DNA of 64,000 nt from Macrocystis pyrifera (lineage: Eukaryota; Sar; Phaeophyceae; Laminariales; Laminariaceae). The stretch lies in assembly GCA_031763025.1 (NCBI GenBank), contig JASSKH010000006.1, positions 11,839,979 to 11,903,978 on the forward strand. The letters run 5' to 3'. The notes below the pieces were generated by a model. The model saw only the letters and a program-made list of their open reading frames with translations. It was not told the DNA's origin and searched no databases. Below are positions 1 to 11,000 of this stretch, piece by piece. How positions within the stretch are numbered: the stretch's first letter is position 1; each line of letters opens with the position of its first letter. The position numbers and the translations under genes are program-made.

Positions 1-1424
1 ACGCCTCTATAGAGCTCCTTAAGGTCAAGTGAGGAGCCTTAGAACTTTTGGGGTGAACCTCTATCGTAGAACGCCTCAAAACCACGGTGGTTCCCCAAAG
101 GGAAACCACACTTCTAACTCCCAAGAAATATCAGGTAGCGACAGACAATAACAGACGATGACGTCCCCACGCAATGAACAACGCTATTATCGGTTCTCGG
201 TGGCGCGGTCCTTCGCTCGACCGCTCGCGCCATCTCGCTATACCGTGCTGGGAACAACCTCCCTCGAGGTCAGAAGGCCAAACCCTTGCAAATTGTTTGC
301 TGAGGTACTGACCTTCGGCAAGGTAGAGATGTCACGACAGTGACGACAACACAACGCTCGCGATCGGGGTTACCTACTGTAGTGCGGGGAAGAACCCCTC
401 CGGTCGATATTTAAACTATCCTTGGAGAACTCGCCGAATGGCCACGTGTGTAGTCCGTGGATTATGACTCTAAAGTCATAGCCCGTAGTGCGTAGCTCTG
501 CCCGCTATACGGGTTTCGGCAACTATTTGGTGGATGTTCTTCTCCGGAGAGGCGTGGAAGTCGCCATTTCCGTCAGCTAAACCACGACTGGAGGAAATGC
601 GCGATACAGCGGGGTGGCACCGCCAAATCGGGTCGGAATGGTGACAAGCTATTTTGGAACCGGTGCTATGTATGGGGATTCTCGCTATTCACAGAACCGC
701 GATATCGGGAGTCCCACTGCAGCTTCAGATCCGAGCAGCTACGTCACCCTGGCCACGCGGAAGACGCCTGAATAGATGGAGTACGTACCGCAGTCGTCCC
801 TCGATAGTGCCGGTATGCGCCAGCCAACAATACCGGCATTATTGCGGTAACCTGCACTAACTACTCCGCACACTACCACACGTAGTGTTGGGCACTGGCA
901 CAGTAAGCACTTATTGTACGTCCACGACGAAGGCCGTCCTATAATACGAAAAAAAACCACTAAATGCGTTTCGGGAGGAGAGGGGAGAGAGAAGAACTCT
1001 CTGACGCCGCCCCCGGGCAGTTGGGTCTTTTGACGGGTTCCATGTCCTTGCTTTTTTTGTGGTTGGTCTCTTTCTCTGCGTTGCGTTGTGTACCTGATAC
1101 CTGAAACTCGTACCGGGCACAATATTTTGCGTTACCTTCATTTTTTTCGAGTGGCTATCCCTTTCGCTTTTTTCGTTCTTGTGTGTGCTGTTTGTGTTTG
1201 CTGGTGAGAGCCTTACTACGCTGTGCACCAAGGGTAGGAGCGATGGCGTAACATTCAATATTTCATTCGTGTATCAGATATTAGAACGATTTTTGCCGTA
1301 CGTGCACGAAAACGAATAACATCAAAAATTGTCACATCATCGTTACATGCATTGTTTTTGATTTTTTGCTCGTGTTTTTGTGTCGATAACCGCAAGCCCC
1401 CCCGGCCAATGCCACTGGTCACCC
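1..1424. other. Gene-free stretch
   Basis: No convincing coding exon, RNA gene or clear repeat is visible here. The open frames are short, lack recognisable domains and overlap on both strands. The first 60 bases contain a GAGCTCCTT...GTGAGGAGCC motif that loosely resembles the ends of the intronic MITE family seen near 14.8, 32.2 and 51.2 kb, but the match is too weak to call. Confidence 0.4.
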
Positions 1425-1500
1425 CGGTGGGCTAGTGTAGCGGTACCCTCGAATGCTACCAAGAGTTAGTGCTGGAGTTCGAACCCCACGTGGGTCGACC
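1425..1500 (+). repeat. tRNA-like SINE head (pol III A and B boxes)
   Basis: A sequence matching the internal pol III A box (TAGTGTAGCGG, 1433-1443) is followed 34 bases later by a perfect B-box match (GTTCGAACC, 1477-1485). The spacing is that of a tRNA gene. The flanks do not fold into an obvious acceptor stem or anticodon arm, so this looks like a tRNA-derived SINE head or decayed tRNA relic rather than a working tRNA. No second copy was seen in the window. Confidence 0.4.
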
Positions 1501-1714
1501 TTTTGAGTTTAGTTGCAAAAGCAAAAAAAGAAGCAGGATCAACTGCTGAAAGCGCGTCTAGTAGCGTAGGTAGGCGCAATTCGATGGGATTCGACGAGGA
1601 AAGGAAGGGCTCGAGTGTTCTCGCGATAAAAATGCCTTCCAAGGCAAGAACCGTAGTAGGGAGGAGGGAGGGAAAAGAGCCTATGATACTTTGTGACTCC
1701 TGTTGTGATTCATC

Positions 1715-1860
1715 CCCCCCCCCTAGTTATGGACCTACTCGACAACCATATCTACCCCCCCCCCCAAAAAAGGTCCCCCCCCCCCCCCCCCCCCCTTAAA
1801 ATTTTACCCCTCCCCCCCCATCGTTTACCTCCTCCCCCCAAACGTTTACCCCCCCCCTTG
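1715..1860. repeat. Poly-C low-complexity tract
   Basis: This is a run of C-rich blocks. The longest is 21 consecutive C at 1775-1795, followed by TTAAAATTTTACCCC-type blocks. It leads directly into the palindromic satellite, whose spacer also carries a C run (TTTACCCCCCCTGG), so it is probably the expanded edge of that array. Reading frames through it (Pro-rich) are artefacts. Confidence 0.8.
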
Positions 1861-1879
1861 CGGATATGAACCCCACAAA

Positions 1880-3350
1880 CTCACCCTTCCCATATCAATG
1901 GATGATATCAGCGGGTGACGCAGTATGTCAACTGGTATATCAGCGGGTGATATCGTATATCAACAGGTGATCCAGATATATATATATCACCTGTGATGCA
2001 ACGGGTGCTATACTCATAATAGGGGGTCGGGTGAATATGTCCGGGATAGTGTCCGGGGTATATATAAATATCAACACCGCAAATTCCCCCCCTGCCCCTG
2101 GTATTTCGGTGTGTGATGTACTGCAGTGTATCAAAACTGATATATCAGCGGGTGATATGGTACATCAACTGGTGATATAGCTATGTCATCTGTAATATAC
2201 GCAAATGTTTACCCCCCCCTGGAGTTTCAGCTGGTGATTGTAGTATATCAGCGGGTGATATATTATATCAACTGATCATATAGATTTCTCACTGTGATAC
2301 GCAAATGTTTACCCCCTCCCTGGTATTAATTTCAGCGGGTGGTATAGTATATTCGTGGGTGATGTAGTATATCAACTGGGAACATAGCTATATCACCTGT
2401 GATGACCAATCTTTCACCCCTTGTTGCGAGTTAGGGGATCTCCCTAGTCAGGGGATCCTTTTGGTCTTACGGGATCCCCATTTGTCCTAGGGGATCCCCT
2501 CCCATCTTAGGGGATTCCCTCTCCCCTTAGTGGATCCCCTCTTACCTTAGGGGATCCCCTCTCCTCTCAGGAGATCCTCCCTCACCCCAGGGGATCCCCA
2601 ACGGCCTTAGGGGAGACCCCCACCATGTGCGCCCCTCCCTGGCATTTCAGCGGGGGCGACACACTGTACTCTACCAACAGGCGATGTAGCATACCACCCG
2701 CTGCCATACAAAGTTGATACCAGGTGTACTATATCACCCGCTGATATACCAGATCACTCGCCGGGATATCCCGGGGGGTGGGCAAAAAATTGCGCATCAC
2801 AGGTGATGGCCTATTCATACCAGTTCATACACACTATTATAGTGATATAAAATATCACCCGCTGAAAAAGCAGGGGGGGGTAAAAAAATTGCGTATCACA
2901 ATTAGTTGATGTAGCTATATTACCAACCAGTTGATATACTTTGCCATCCGCTGATATACCGGTATATTCTATATCACCCGCTGAGATATCGGTGGGGGGG
3001 GGTAAAAAATTGCGTATCACAGGTGATATATGGCTATATTACCAGGTGGTATACTATTGTTTATATATAATTGCTGGTATACCAGTTGGTACTCTACATC
3101 ACCCGTTGAAATACCAGGCGGGGCAAACATTTGCGGGGTCAATATTCATGTGTGCCCCGGACACAAACCCGGAACCCCTAGTATAATAGCATCCGTTGTA
3201 TCACAGGTGATGTTGTACTGCTGTGTAGCTATATCACCAGTTGATATGCTGTATCACTCGCTGCTATCCCCAGTTGATATACTATAATATCACCCGCTGA
3301 TGCGTCTATTACTATATCACCCGCTGTTATCACCCGTTGGTGTTACAGGG
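1880..3350. repeat. Palindromic compound satellite
   Basis: A degenerate array is built from near-palindromes of the type TATCAGCGGGTGATAT and ATATCAACTGGTGATAT, separated by ATCACCTGTGATACGCAAATG and TTTACCCCCCCTGG spacers. From about 1880 to 2400 the unit reads in one direction (CAGCGGGTGAT, TTTACCCC). From about 2640 to 3350 it reads in the opposite direction (ATCACCCGCTGA, GGGGTAAA). The two arms flank a different array at 2425-2625, so the whole block is a large imperfect inverted repeat. No coding signal is present. Confidence 0.75.
2425..2625. repeat. GGGGATCCCC tandem array
   Basis: About eight tandem copies of a unit near 24 bases are present, with core AGGGGATCCCCTC and a pyrimidine-rich spacer ending in CTT. 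The core is itself a perfect palindrome. The array lies at the centre of the inverted satellite block. Confidence 0.75.
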
Positions 3351-3359
3351 GAGAGTGGA

Positions 3360-5900
3360 GTTGCGGGGTTCATATATAAGCAAGGGGGGGTAAACCAATT
3401 GGGAGGAGGGACACGTTTTTTGGGGGGAGGGGTATTTTTTTATCGGGGGGTGGGGAGTAGATATAGTGGTCGAGGGGACCCATAACTATTGGGGGGGCAT
3501 CAATCGTACCAACCCCGGATCTCAGTCACGACCAGGAAGGAGAGAAAATAATGGCGAAGGTAATAAATGGGATGGAACAAAAAATAGTATATCTGGTATG
3601 CAGTTTTGAACCCCGATTGTGATGGGAAATCAAGCGAAATCGCGTGTTGCTTTGTCATCCGGCGGCGCCTCCCGGCACCCCCTTTCCAGCCGGGGGGGGG
3701 GCGATTGATGGCCGAGCTATACGCTCGGTGTTACTCATTTCAATCGGTAATAAGTTTGCTACCGCAGTCAAGCATACTGATTGATTTTCACGACAGTAGA
3801 ATGGCTACACTGACTGAGCCGGTCATTGCCCAGCCCTGGTCCCACTATCTATCTGTACAAAGCCATAAGCGCGTAGCCGGCACTTTCAGCCAGCACTAAA
3901 GAGGGACCGCTACTACTGCTGAACTGTAACAGTACTACCGAACTGACTGTAGTACTGTTGTTGCATGCTGTACTGTTGTTGTTCTGCTGTAGTAGGCGCC
4001 GGGGCCCCATTTTACATCTTACCGACGCCAACACACGTAATGACTCACGGAGACCAGAAGCTCTCCCAACCAGCTTTTCGAGTGGTGGGTTGTCCCTTAC
4101 GGGCTGTGTGCTGTGCTTCTGTATCGGTGTGGGATGTGGGCTGTGTTCTGTTCTGCTGTGTCTATGCGGGCTGTGGGCTGTGTATATTATTGGTATAACA
4201 ACAGTTATAGTTAGTTGCTGTCCTGCTACATCGATCTGCAGCCTGGGTACGATTTCTCGTGCTCTACAGGACCACAACTCCGCCCACGCCAGCAAACAAC
4301 AGCAGAAGCACGAAGGAAATTCTGGTAATTTTTTAGCCATCATTTATTTTTATTTCGGATCGAGGAGACAAACTGCAAACAAACAACCGTTGTAACTCTT
4401 AATACCGGCCTGGTAACCTTTTAACCCTAAAATAGTGAGTAGTACACCACTGATTTAAGATGATTTTACGCAAATAAATGTACAGCAGTAGTTGCTTGCT
4501 ATATATGTCATCCCACACAGCCACCGTCGATCCCCTCTCCCCCCTGTCGTCGTATATCGCGTGATAGAGATGGATACTCCTCTACTAATACGCCTGGTAG
4601 ACTATTCTAATAGGCCATCGCATACCAGTCAGTATCATCAGCAGTAGTAGTAGTACCAGGCAGCACCGTTAAATACTCTGAACACTACAGTTAGTTCCTG
4701 GCAGCTTTGTTAGCGTTTTGATCTTCTACGCTCAGTACTTCCTTCGGACGTTCCTCTCTCCCTTCCCTCCTCTCCTCCGATCATGGACATGGGTGCGAGA
4801 CCAACGAGAACAAGAATCTTACCGCAGAACTATGCAGAAACCTAACCTGCAGGAATTCAACCGGTACTTCAAGTCTAGAGCTTTGCTGCGTCCCAAGAAT
4901 TTTCCGAGAAAACTGTTCAACACAGCAAAAAAAGGAACACGATATGGAACGATCGATGGCACTACTTCCCAGCTTCGCTTCTCTGTACAGCAATGAGTAA
5001 ATGAGTATAATACAGGATCGTCACCCACCACCGAAGGAAGTCCCGATCCCTGGAGGCAGCGCGCTGCACTTTTCATACGTACGTCCTGTGTCTACTGCCG
5101 CTGTGCTCCCGCGAGGTACGAACTGATCTGATCGCACTACGTTGCCTCGTCATACCCCAAAGGCCGCCCTCTCCCAATTGCCTCAATCAGTCTCAATCTT
5201 GACAATGTCCAAATTCTTGTCCCAGGTAACCCAGGTGAAATTACACGGGTTGCCAATTGCTCGCAGTGTGGTTTGGGTTGCAGGCATGGTTGATTATAGT
5301 CGTACGCATGTCGGCATTTCTACCGTACGTAGTACGTGCTGGGTATCTCCTTTCCCGGGAAGTGCCAGCCACTGCTGTCCTGTAGGATCTGCCGTCGCTG
5401 AGGTTATCTACGAGTACTGTAGCTCTCTCATGCCGGAAGGAGCTACTCTAACCCGTACCCGTTTGACTTGATGCCGCTCCATCCAGGGTACGGCTTACGC
5501 TGTTCGACTGCTGGATGTACTGATTTATTGATTTTGTGTTCTTGGCGTACGAGTACTTCTATTACAGTATCTTGAAAGGAGTCGTGTTCTTGGCATACAT
5601 ACGAGTTTCGAAGGCAACGAGTAAGCACTCTGTTCGTAAATATAAAAGTACGGTACTGATATTTCAACCAAACACTCCTTACATAGATCATTTCCCCTTC
5701 TCTCTCTGCGAGCAGCCCTCCATTGGTCCCATCTCGCGCTGATACCTACCAGGTATACCAGGTATCAGGTGTCATGTACGGGGTATCGTTCACAGTATTG
5801 CGAAGCACAAACATACTACTGCTGTGCACCTGGTGTGATGCTAGGGCTACGGCGTGAGCTTACTGTGCTGTAGTTTTCGAACCTCTTTACCCAGGTATTT
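3360..5900. other. Gene-free stretch
   Basis: Nothing recognisable was found. It contains poly-G/C interruptions, CTG/GTA-rich stretches around 3.9-4.2 kb and short open frames without start context or domains. A 54-residue ATG frame at about 4830 (MQKPNLQEFN...) has no supporting feature and is not called. Confidence 0.4.
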
Positions 5901-5904
5901 AATA

Positions 5905-6090
5905 ATCGAACCTCTTTACTATCGGTACTCGTATCGTATTCTCGATATATCATGCGATATTTTTCGGGATATATCAATATCGATACCGAGAATATTTCCG
6001 GGATGTCTCAATATATCGTATCTTGTAGTATCGCATGATATATCGCAGATACCGATATCATGCGATACATCACATGATATAAGTTACGAT
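5905..6090. repeat. AT-rich GATATATCG palindromic repeat
   Basis: The motif GATATATCG / CGATATCATGCGATA is repeated irregularly and is self-complementary at nearly every step. A related stretch lies at 7545-7690. The ORFs in it (isoleucine/serine/tyrosine rich) are products of the repeat. Confidence 0.6.
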
Positions 6091-6099
6091 ATGACGTGT

Positions 6100-7540
6100 T
6101 TATACACACGCCGGTAATGTTTATCAAAGGGATTACGTGTGTGTTTTGGTTCGGGTCTAGATTCCGGATGAAAGCCTAAAACAAACGCACCAGCATCAGT
6201 ATGGCCGAAGCAAGCGCTGCGCACGTTGATAAACAAGACTGCACTTCGTATATACAGTAGGTTGCATGCACAACAACAGTTCGATGCAGGTGGACGCGAG
6301 AGGAGAAAACTTTGAAGTAAACAAAAGCCGAAAATTTCTCGCGACGGTAGTGGGGAAGGGAGAGACGAATGACTGCTATGTGACCCGGGATATGAGTTAC
6401 TCAGGGAGGGAGCTTGACAACGCAGTGCACAGAAAATTCGCGTCGTAGATGGGACGGGAAAAAAAAAAAGTACGTGTATCGCAAATAGCGAGCATGAATG
6501 TTAACTTAATATTCCTGCACGTTTGGTACACTTGTATTGATCGGTTGGGTGCTTAACAGCCAATATCAAGATCAACTTAAAAATGACTTCAGAACTACAC
6601 TACAGCTTGAATCGCTGAAAGCGCTGGGTGATGGCATTTCAATAGGAAGACGTGTTCCGTAGCGGCATGTTTCCCGTTAATAGTACCGAATCATTGAAAG
6701 CGCTGAATGACGGCATTTGAACAAGAAGACATGTCACTGGTGGACTAATATAGGGCATAGACTGCATCCACTATCTCTCTACAACAACACAGTGATATTC
6801 GACCAGAAGTGCCCGACTATGTTAGTTGGCACTATGCCAAGGTACTTCATAACTGCTAACGAGTATCGAGAAGGCAAAAAATACGGGCAAAGAAAGAAGC
6901 GAAGCAAAACAAAACAAAACTGACAAGGTTGTTTTTTGCTGGTACGGTCAGTCCTACATACGTTTAATGCATGTGATGTGTCCAGCTGATCATGTTCAAC
7001 AGAGGGACGACAAAAAAAGGCCAGACATAAGACAAGACAAGAAGAGGGCAAAGGCAGAGAGAGCCGAAACAAATCCACGATTAAACACCACGGCCTCATT
7101 CGCACATCACTATGTAGTTTCGCACTATATTCGGTCGAATTAGAAAAGCGCACAACAAGCTGCAAATCTACGTATGTTTTACATAATCATGTGTCCATTC
7201 GGCACGCACAGCTTTGGCAAGCGCCGTTGATTCGTTTCCTGACCTCCCCTACGAACAAAACTACACAAGACAACCATCGAACAACCCAATACCACATAAG
7301 TGTTGATAGGAGTGCAGGAAAAAAACAAGGCTCTCGACGTTGTACGTCTGCAGAACATGAACCTCTATCTGAAGCTAGACGCTGCATGACATTGTGCCGG
7401 CGCATCCTGGAACTTGTGCTGTGCCACGACGGTGTTATCCTCAGAGCAGCTGGGCGTGCTACTGTGGATAGTGGGCTCTCTCCGCAAAAAGGCCGCGGGG
7501 TTTTGTTGAAGTTGTGTTTGCCTGCTGTGTCGGGGTGATC
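6100..7540. other. Gene-free stretch
   Basis: No feature can be supported. The longest frames (about 120 residues, on both strands near 6.8-7.5 kb) overlap each other and show no domain, signal peptide or splice context. A duplicated phrase ending in GAAAGCGCTGNNTGANGGCATTT occurs near 6615 and 6695, so the segment contains a short local duplication. Confidence 0.35.
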
Positions 7541-7544
7541 TGGC

Positions 7545-7690
7545 AAGATATCATATGATATATCACGATAAATCGTATCTCATATCATGCGATATTGCAA
7601 GATACGATATATCGAGATATCGTATCCATATCCCGATTTTTTGGGGCTGATATCGAGATATCGTATCCCGTCCAAAAAATTCTCGATAAC
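7545..7690. repeat. AT-rich GATATATC palindromic repeat
   Basis: This is an irregular run of GATATC, CGATATATCG and TATCATATGATA palindromes, of the same kind as 5905-6090. It lies about 400 bases upstream of gene A. Confidence 0.6.
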
Positions 7691-8074
7691 GATCACTGCT
7701 CTTTAGCTTCATCATCTAATGACTGTTTTTATATTAATAGTCATATCTCAAAATATGAGCAAAATCGCGGCGTACACACAAATCGCTTCTTGTTTTCGCG
7801 GAGCAGCTGTATACAGCAGTCCCAGGTATGATGGGCAGCTGTAGACTTCAATCTATTTCGTCTATCACCGTGTGCCGGCAGCCAGAACACTTTTGTAGCA
7901 GGTTTGAAGTTTCCGTCTTTGTTTGTTTCCCAGTCTGCCTCGTCCACGACTACGTTGCGCATATGCATGTCGGCAACCGCAAGCCGAAGAATGCGTCGTA
8001 CGAGTACGCCTCTTGAGTTGTCCTGACCGCCTGGTTCGATTTTTTTTGTTCTCGACGTGTGTCTGTTTTGTTGC

Positions 8075-8096
8075 AGGTCTGTCGTGGAGGAATATC
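8075..8096 (+). other. Probable 3' splice site in the 5' leader of gene A
   Basis: A pyrimidine/T-rich tract ends in TTGCAG at 8071-8076 and is followed by GTCTGTCGTGGAGG, 20 bases before the ATG of gene A. Gene C has the matching TTTCAG plus GTTTGTCGCGGAAGG just ahead of its decayed start (around 52829, minus strand). Conservation of both the acceptor and the following leader suggests an intron in the 5' untranslated region, but the upstream exon was not found. Confidence 0.45.
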
Positions 8097-11000
8097 ATGT
8101 TGCGTTCGCCACGTAGTGGATCAGTATCGTCCGCGTTGTTATCGGTGGTCATCCTCGTTGCCGCGTCTACCGTCACCACCACCTCGGCCCAAAGCCAGAA
8201 CAACTGCGTGTCTTACAATTCTTCCTCGAAGGCCGGGAACCCAGGGGGTGCTTCGATCGCGGACCCGAGCTACTTCGGCTGTGCAGACGAAGGCTTTATC
8301 GTGGCGGTGGAAGCATCGTACTTCAGCCCAACCAACTCGCTCTCATGGACGTAAGTACCAGTGACAGACAATACTGCTGCTGTAGACAACTTCTATACCA
8401 CAATTTTCTTCGTAGAACAGGGATAGGGGTTGGAAGGAGCAAGCATGTAACTGCACGGAGAGGGGGTTGCCAATGCTGCAGCACTGCTCTGGTGTGCATT
8501 AATTCGTACGCGGTGCCAGCATCAGTCAAAATATCAGCTGGTACCAGGTGTATTTGCCACAACGACTACTGACTACGGGGCTCGATGTAAGCCGGAATGG
8601 TGGAATGGCAATGGGGCTGGACACTCTTCGATTAGTTGCTCCCCCGGCCCCCGACCCCGCACTGCTGTGCCATGGTGGCGCCTGGTAAATACTGGACCCC
8701 CCTCTCCCCCCTCCTCTACGCATGTGACTCATATAGGAGCACAAGTTGGACCCCCCCCTCATCCCTCCCCTGTACGTGTCACGCCTGCTAAAATTTTAGA
8801 CCCTCCCCTCACCCCTCCACTGTGAGGGGGGTGTACAGTACACTACTTGAGTTTCGCGCCATGGCAATTGCGCCTCGCCATGGCAGGCCATGCCACGTCA
8901 TGGTACGTCATGGCACTTTACGGGCTCCCACGAATTGCCATGGTGCTTCATGGCAACGCTATAGAGGGGTGTCATGGGAGGTGCTATGGATATCCACGGC
9001 AATGTGATGGGGTTTCACGTCGCGTTATTTCGTAGCAAGCCATGAAAAACGCCATGACATTAGTTGGCGCATGTCATTGTCATTCATGGCATTTTCATGG
9101 AACGGCCCGTGACATTTCCATGGGGCCATGGAACGAACCATGACAATTCCATGGTAATGCCATGGCGGTACCATGGCGTGTGCATGGATGGTGTCGCCGT
9201 GACATTGATATGGGGCGCCATGGCGTCGCCATGGGTTACCATGGCATTGCCATTGCAGTCCATGGACTGCCAAGGCATAACACGCGCCAATGCGATGACA
9301 GACCCATCATAGGCTATGCATAATTTCATGGCGTGCGATGAAGGTTCGTGGCCGCGATGGCATGGCAATTCCACGGACCTTCGTGGTACGTCATGTCCGA
9401 CCTATGGTAGTTCATTGCGTACCATGGAGGTGGCCTCCGTTTTACGCCGTGACAGTCCATGGAAGTTCATGGCAATGCCGTGGTCCTTCAAAGTACGCAA
9501 TGACAGAGCATGTGGTTGGCCATGGAGAAGTTCATGGTGCGCGATGATAGACCCACGACCGGTCACCGAGGAGTTCAAGACTTACGATGAATGCTTATGG
9601 CAATGCCATGGACGTTCACGGTACGCCATTACAGATCCATGGAAGCTCATGACAAGACCATGGCAACGCCATCGACCTTCATGGTACGCCATACACAATA
9701 TATTCATGGCAGACCCATGGTTGGCCATGGAGCAGTTCATCGTACGCGATCACAGACCCATGACCGGTCATGGCGTGCCATGAAGGTTCATGGCAATACC
9801 ATGTCCCTTCACGGGACGCCATGCCAGACCCCTGGCATATCATTGAGAAATTCAAATAGGACGATGAAAGGTTCATGGGCTTCCGTGGCATTTCCATACT
9901 GGCTCGTGGCAATACCATGAGACCCCATCCATGATATCCTGGTGGCGTCTAGCAATGCCCCGTCCTAATTTAATAGTGTAGATCATTAATGAACAGGCAC
10001 CCTTGTGTTCATTCATGCCGGTGGCATGGTGTAAGCCGTGGCAAGTGTCGTGGCATCGCCATAGCATTGTCCTGGCGTGTTGCCATGACGTTCTGCGATG
10101 ACTACGGTATTGCAATGCCACATGAAAATGCCATGCGCCGTCATGTGCCCCATGACCTGCGATGGAAAAGTAAAATAGTACAGCTTGTTGCCCTGTGAGT
10201 GTCGCAAATTCTATCCTTGGAACCCTCGAAAGCAACCACAAAAAAAAACGATAAACTGTTGCAGCCTTATCAGCCGTCTATATGTACCTGGTAAGTATGA
10301 TGTGACGAGGCCTCCTTTTCCTCAAGAAAACACAAGGATAACAAGGCTGGAGCTTCGCGCTCGCTCGCCCCATTACAGCATAAAGCTTTGGTTACTAGGG
10401 ACAAGCTCCACCTAATAGCCCGCCTACGGTTAGCGCGAGTATTTCTTTCTTGTCATGCTGCGAATTACGGCATGAGCCTTAAAGCATTTGAAGTATAATC
10501 CTCTGGACTGAAATGTAAGGACCGGCTGTTATTCATGTTGGATTTTAAATGGTTCTTATATTTCCGTCCAAGGTGGCAATCAGGTGTGAGGATCGACGCG
10601 TCCTACCATATAAGTTGCAATCAGCGTTTGCAGCTGACGGGGTTCCACAGCTGATACACTCGATCACAAAATGGGCCCGCCAACAAGAAACACCTCGTAA
10701 TCTGAGCAATCGCTACAAATTTTAGTATAACACCATCCTTGTGTAACCTTGAGCATCGTTGACCATTGTATTGGACTTAGTGCAGCGCCCGCCTCCAAGC
10801 ACGTTTTCCTTGAATCCAGTTTTCTTGGCGGAGGTCCCATTACAATCTGGGAGGTAGGATCTTCGGGTTGGTAGAGGTTCAGGTATTTTGGTTCCTGTTG
10901 GGATCAAGGTACGGGCGAAGACCCAACCCAACCCCTGACTCTAACCCTAACCCTAACCCTGACCCTAACCCTAACCCTAACTCTGACCCCAAACCGCAGC

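Noticed and set aside
1425-1500. Functional tRNA gene
   Set aside because: A and B boxes match but no acceptor stem or anticodon arm can be drawn.
1880-3350. CRISPR-like repeat array
   Set aside because: Units are degenerate, without unique spacers of constant length, and the context is eukaryotic.
8822-10241. Many Met/Trp/His-rich frames on both strands
   Set aside because: Direct products of the CCATGG-rich array; no start context or conservation.
10935-10985. Telomere or chromosome-fusion site
   Set aside because: The CCCTAA units are short, degenerate and lie inside a repeated element with inverted ends; the same element occurs elsewhere.
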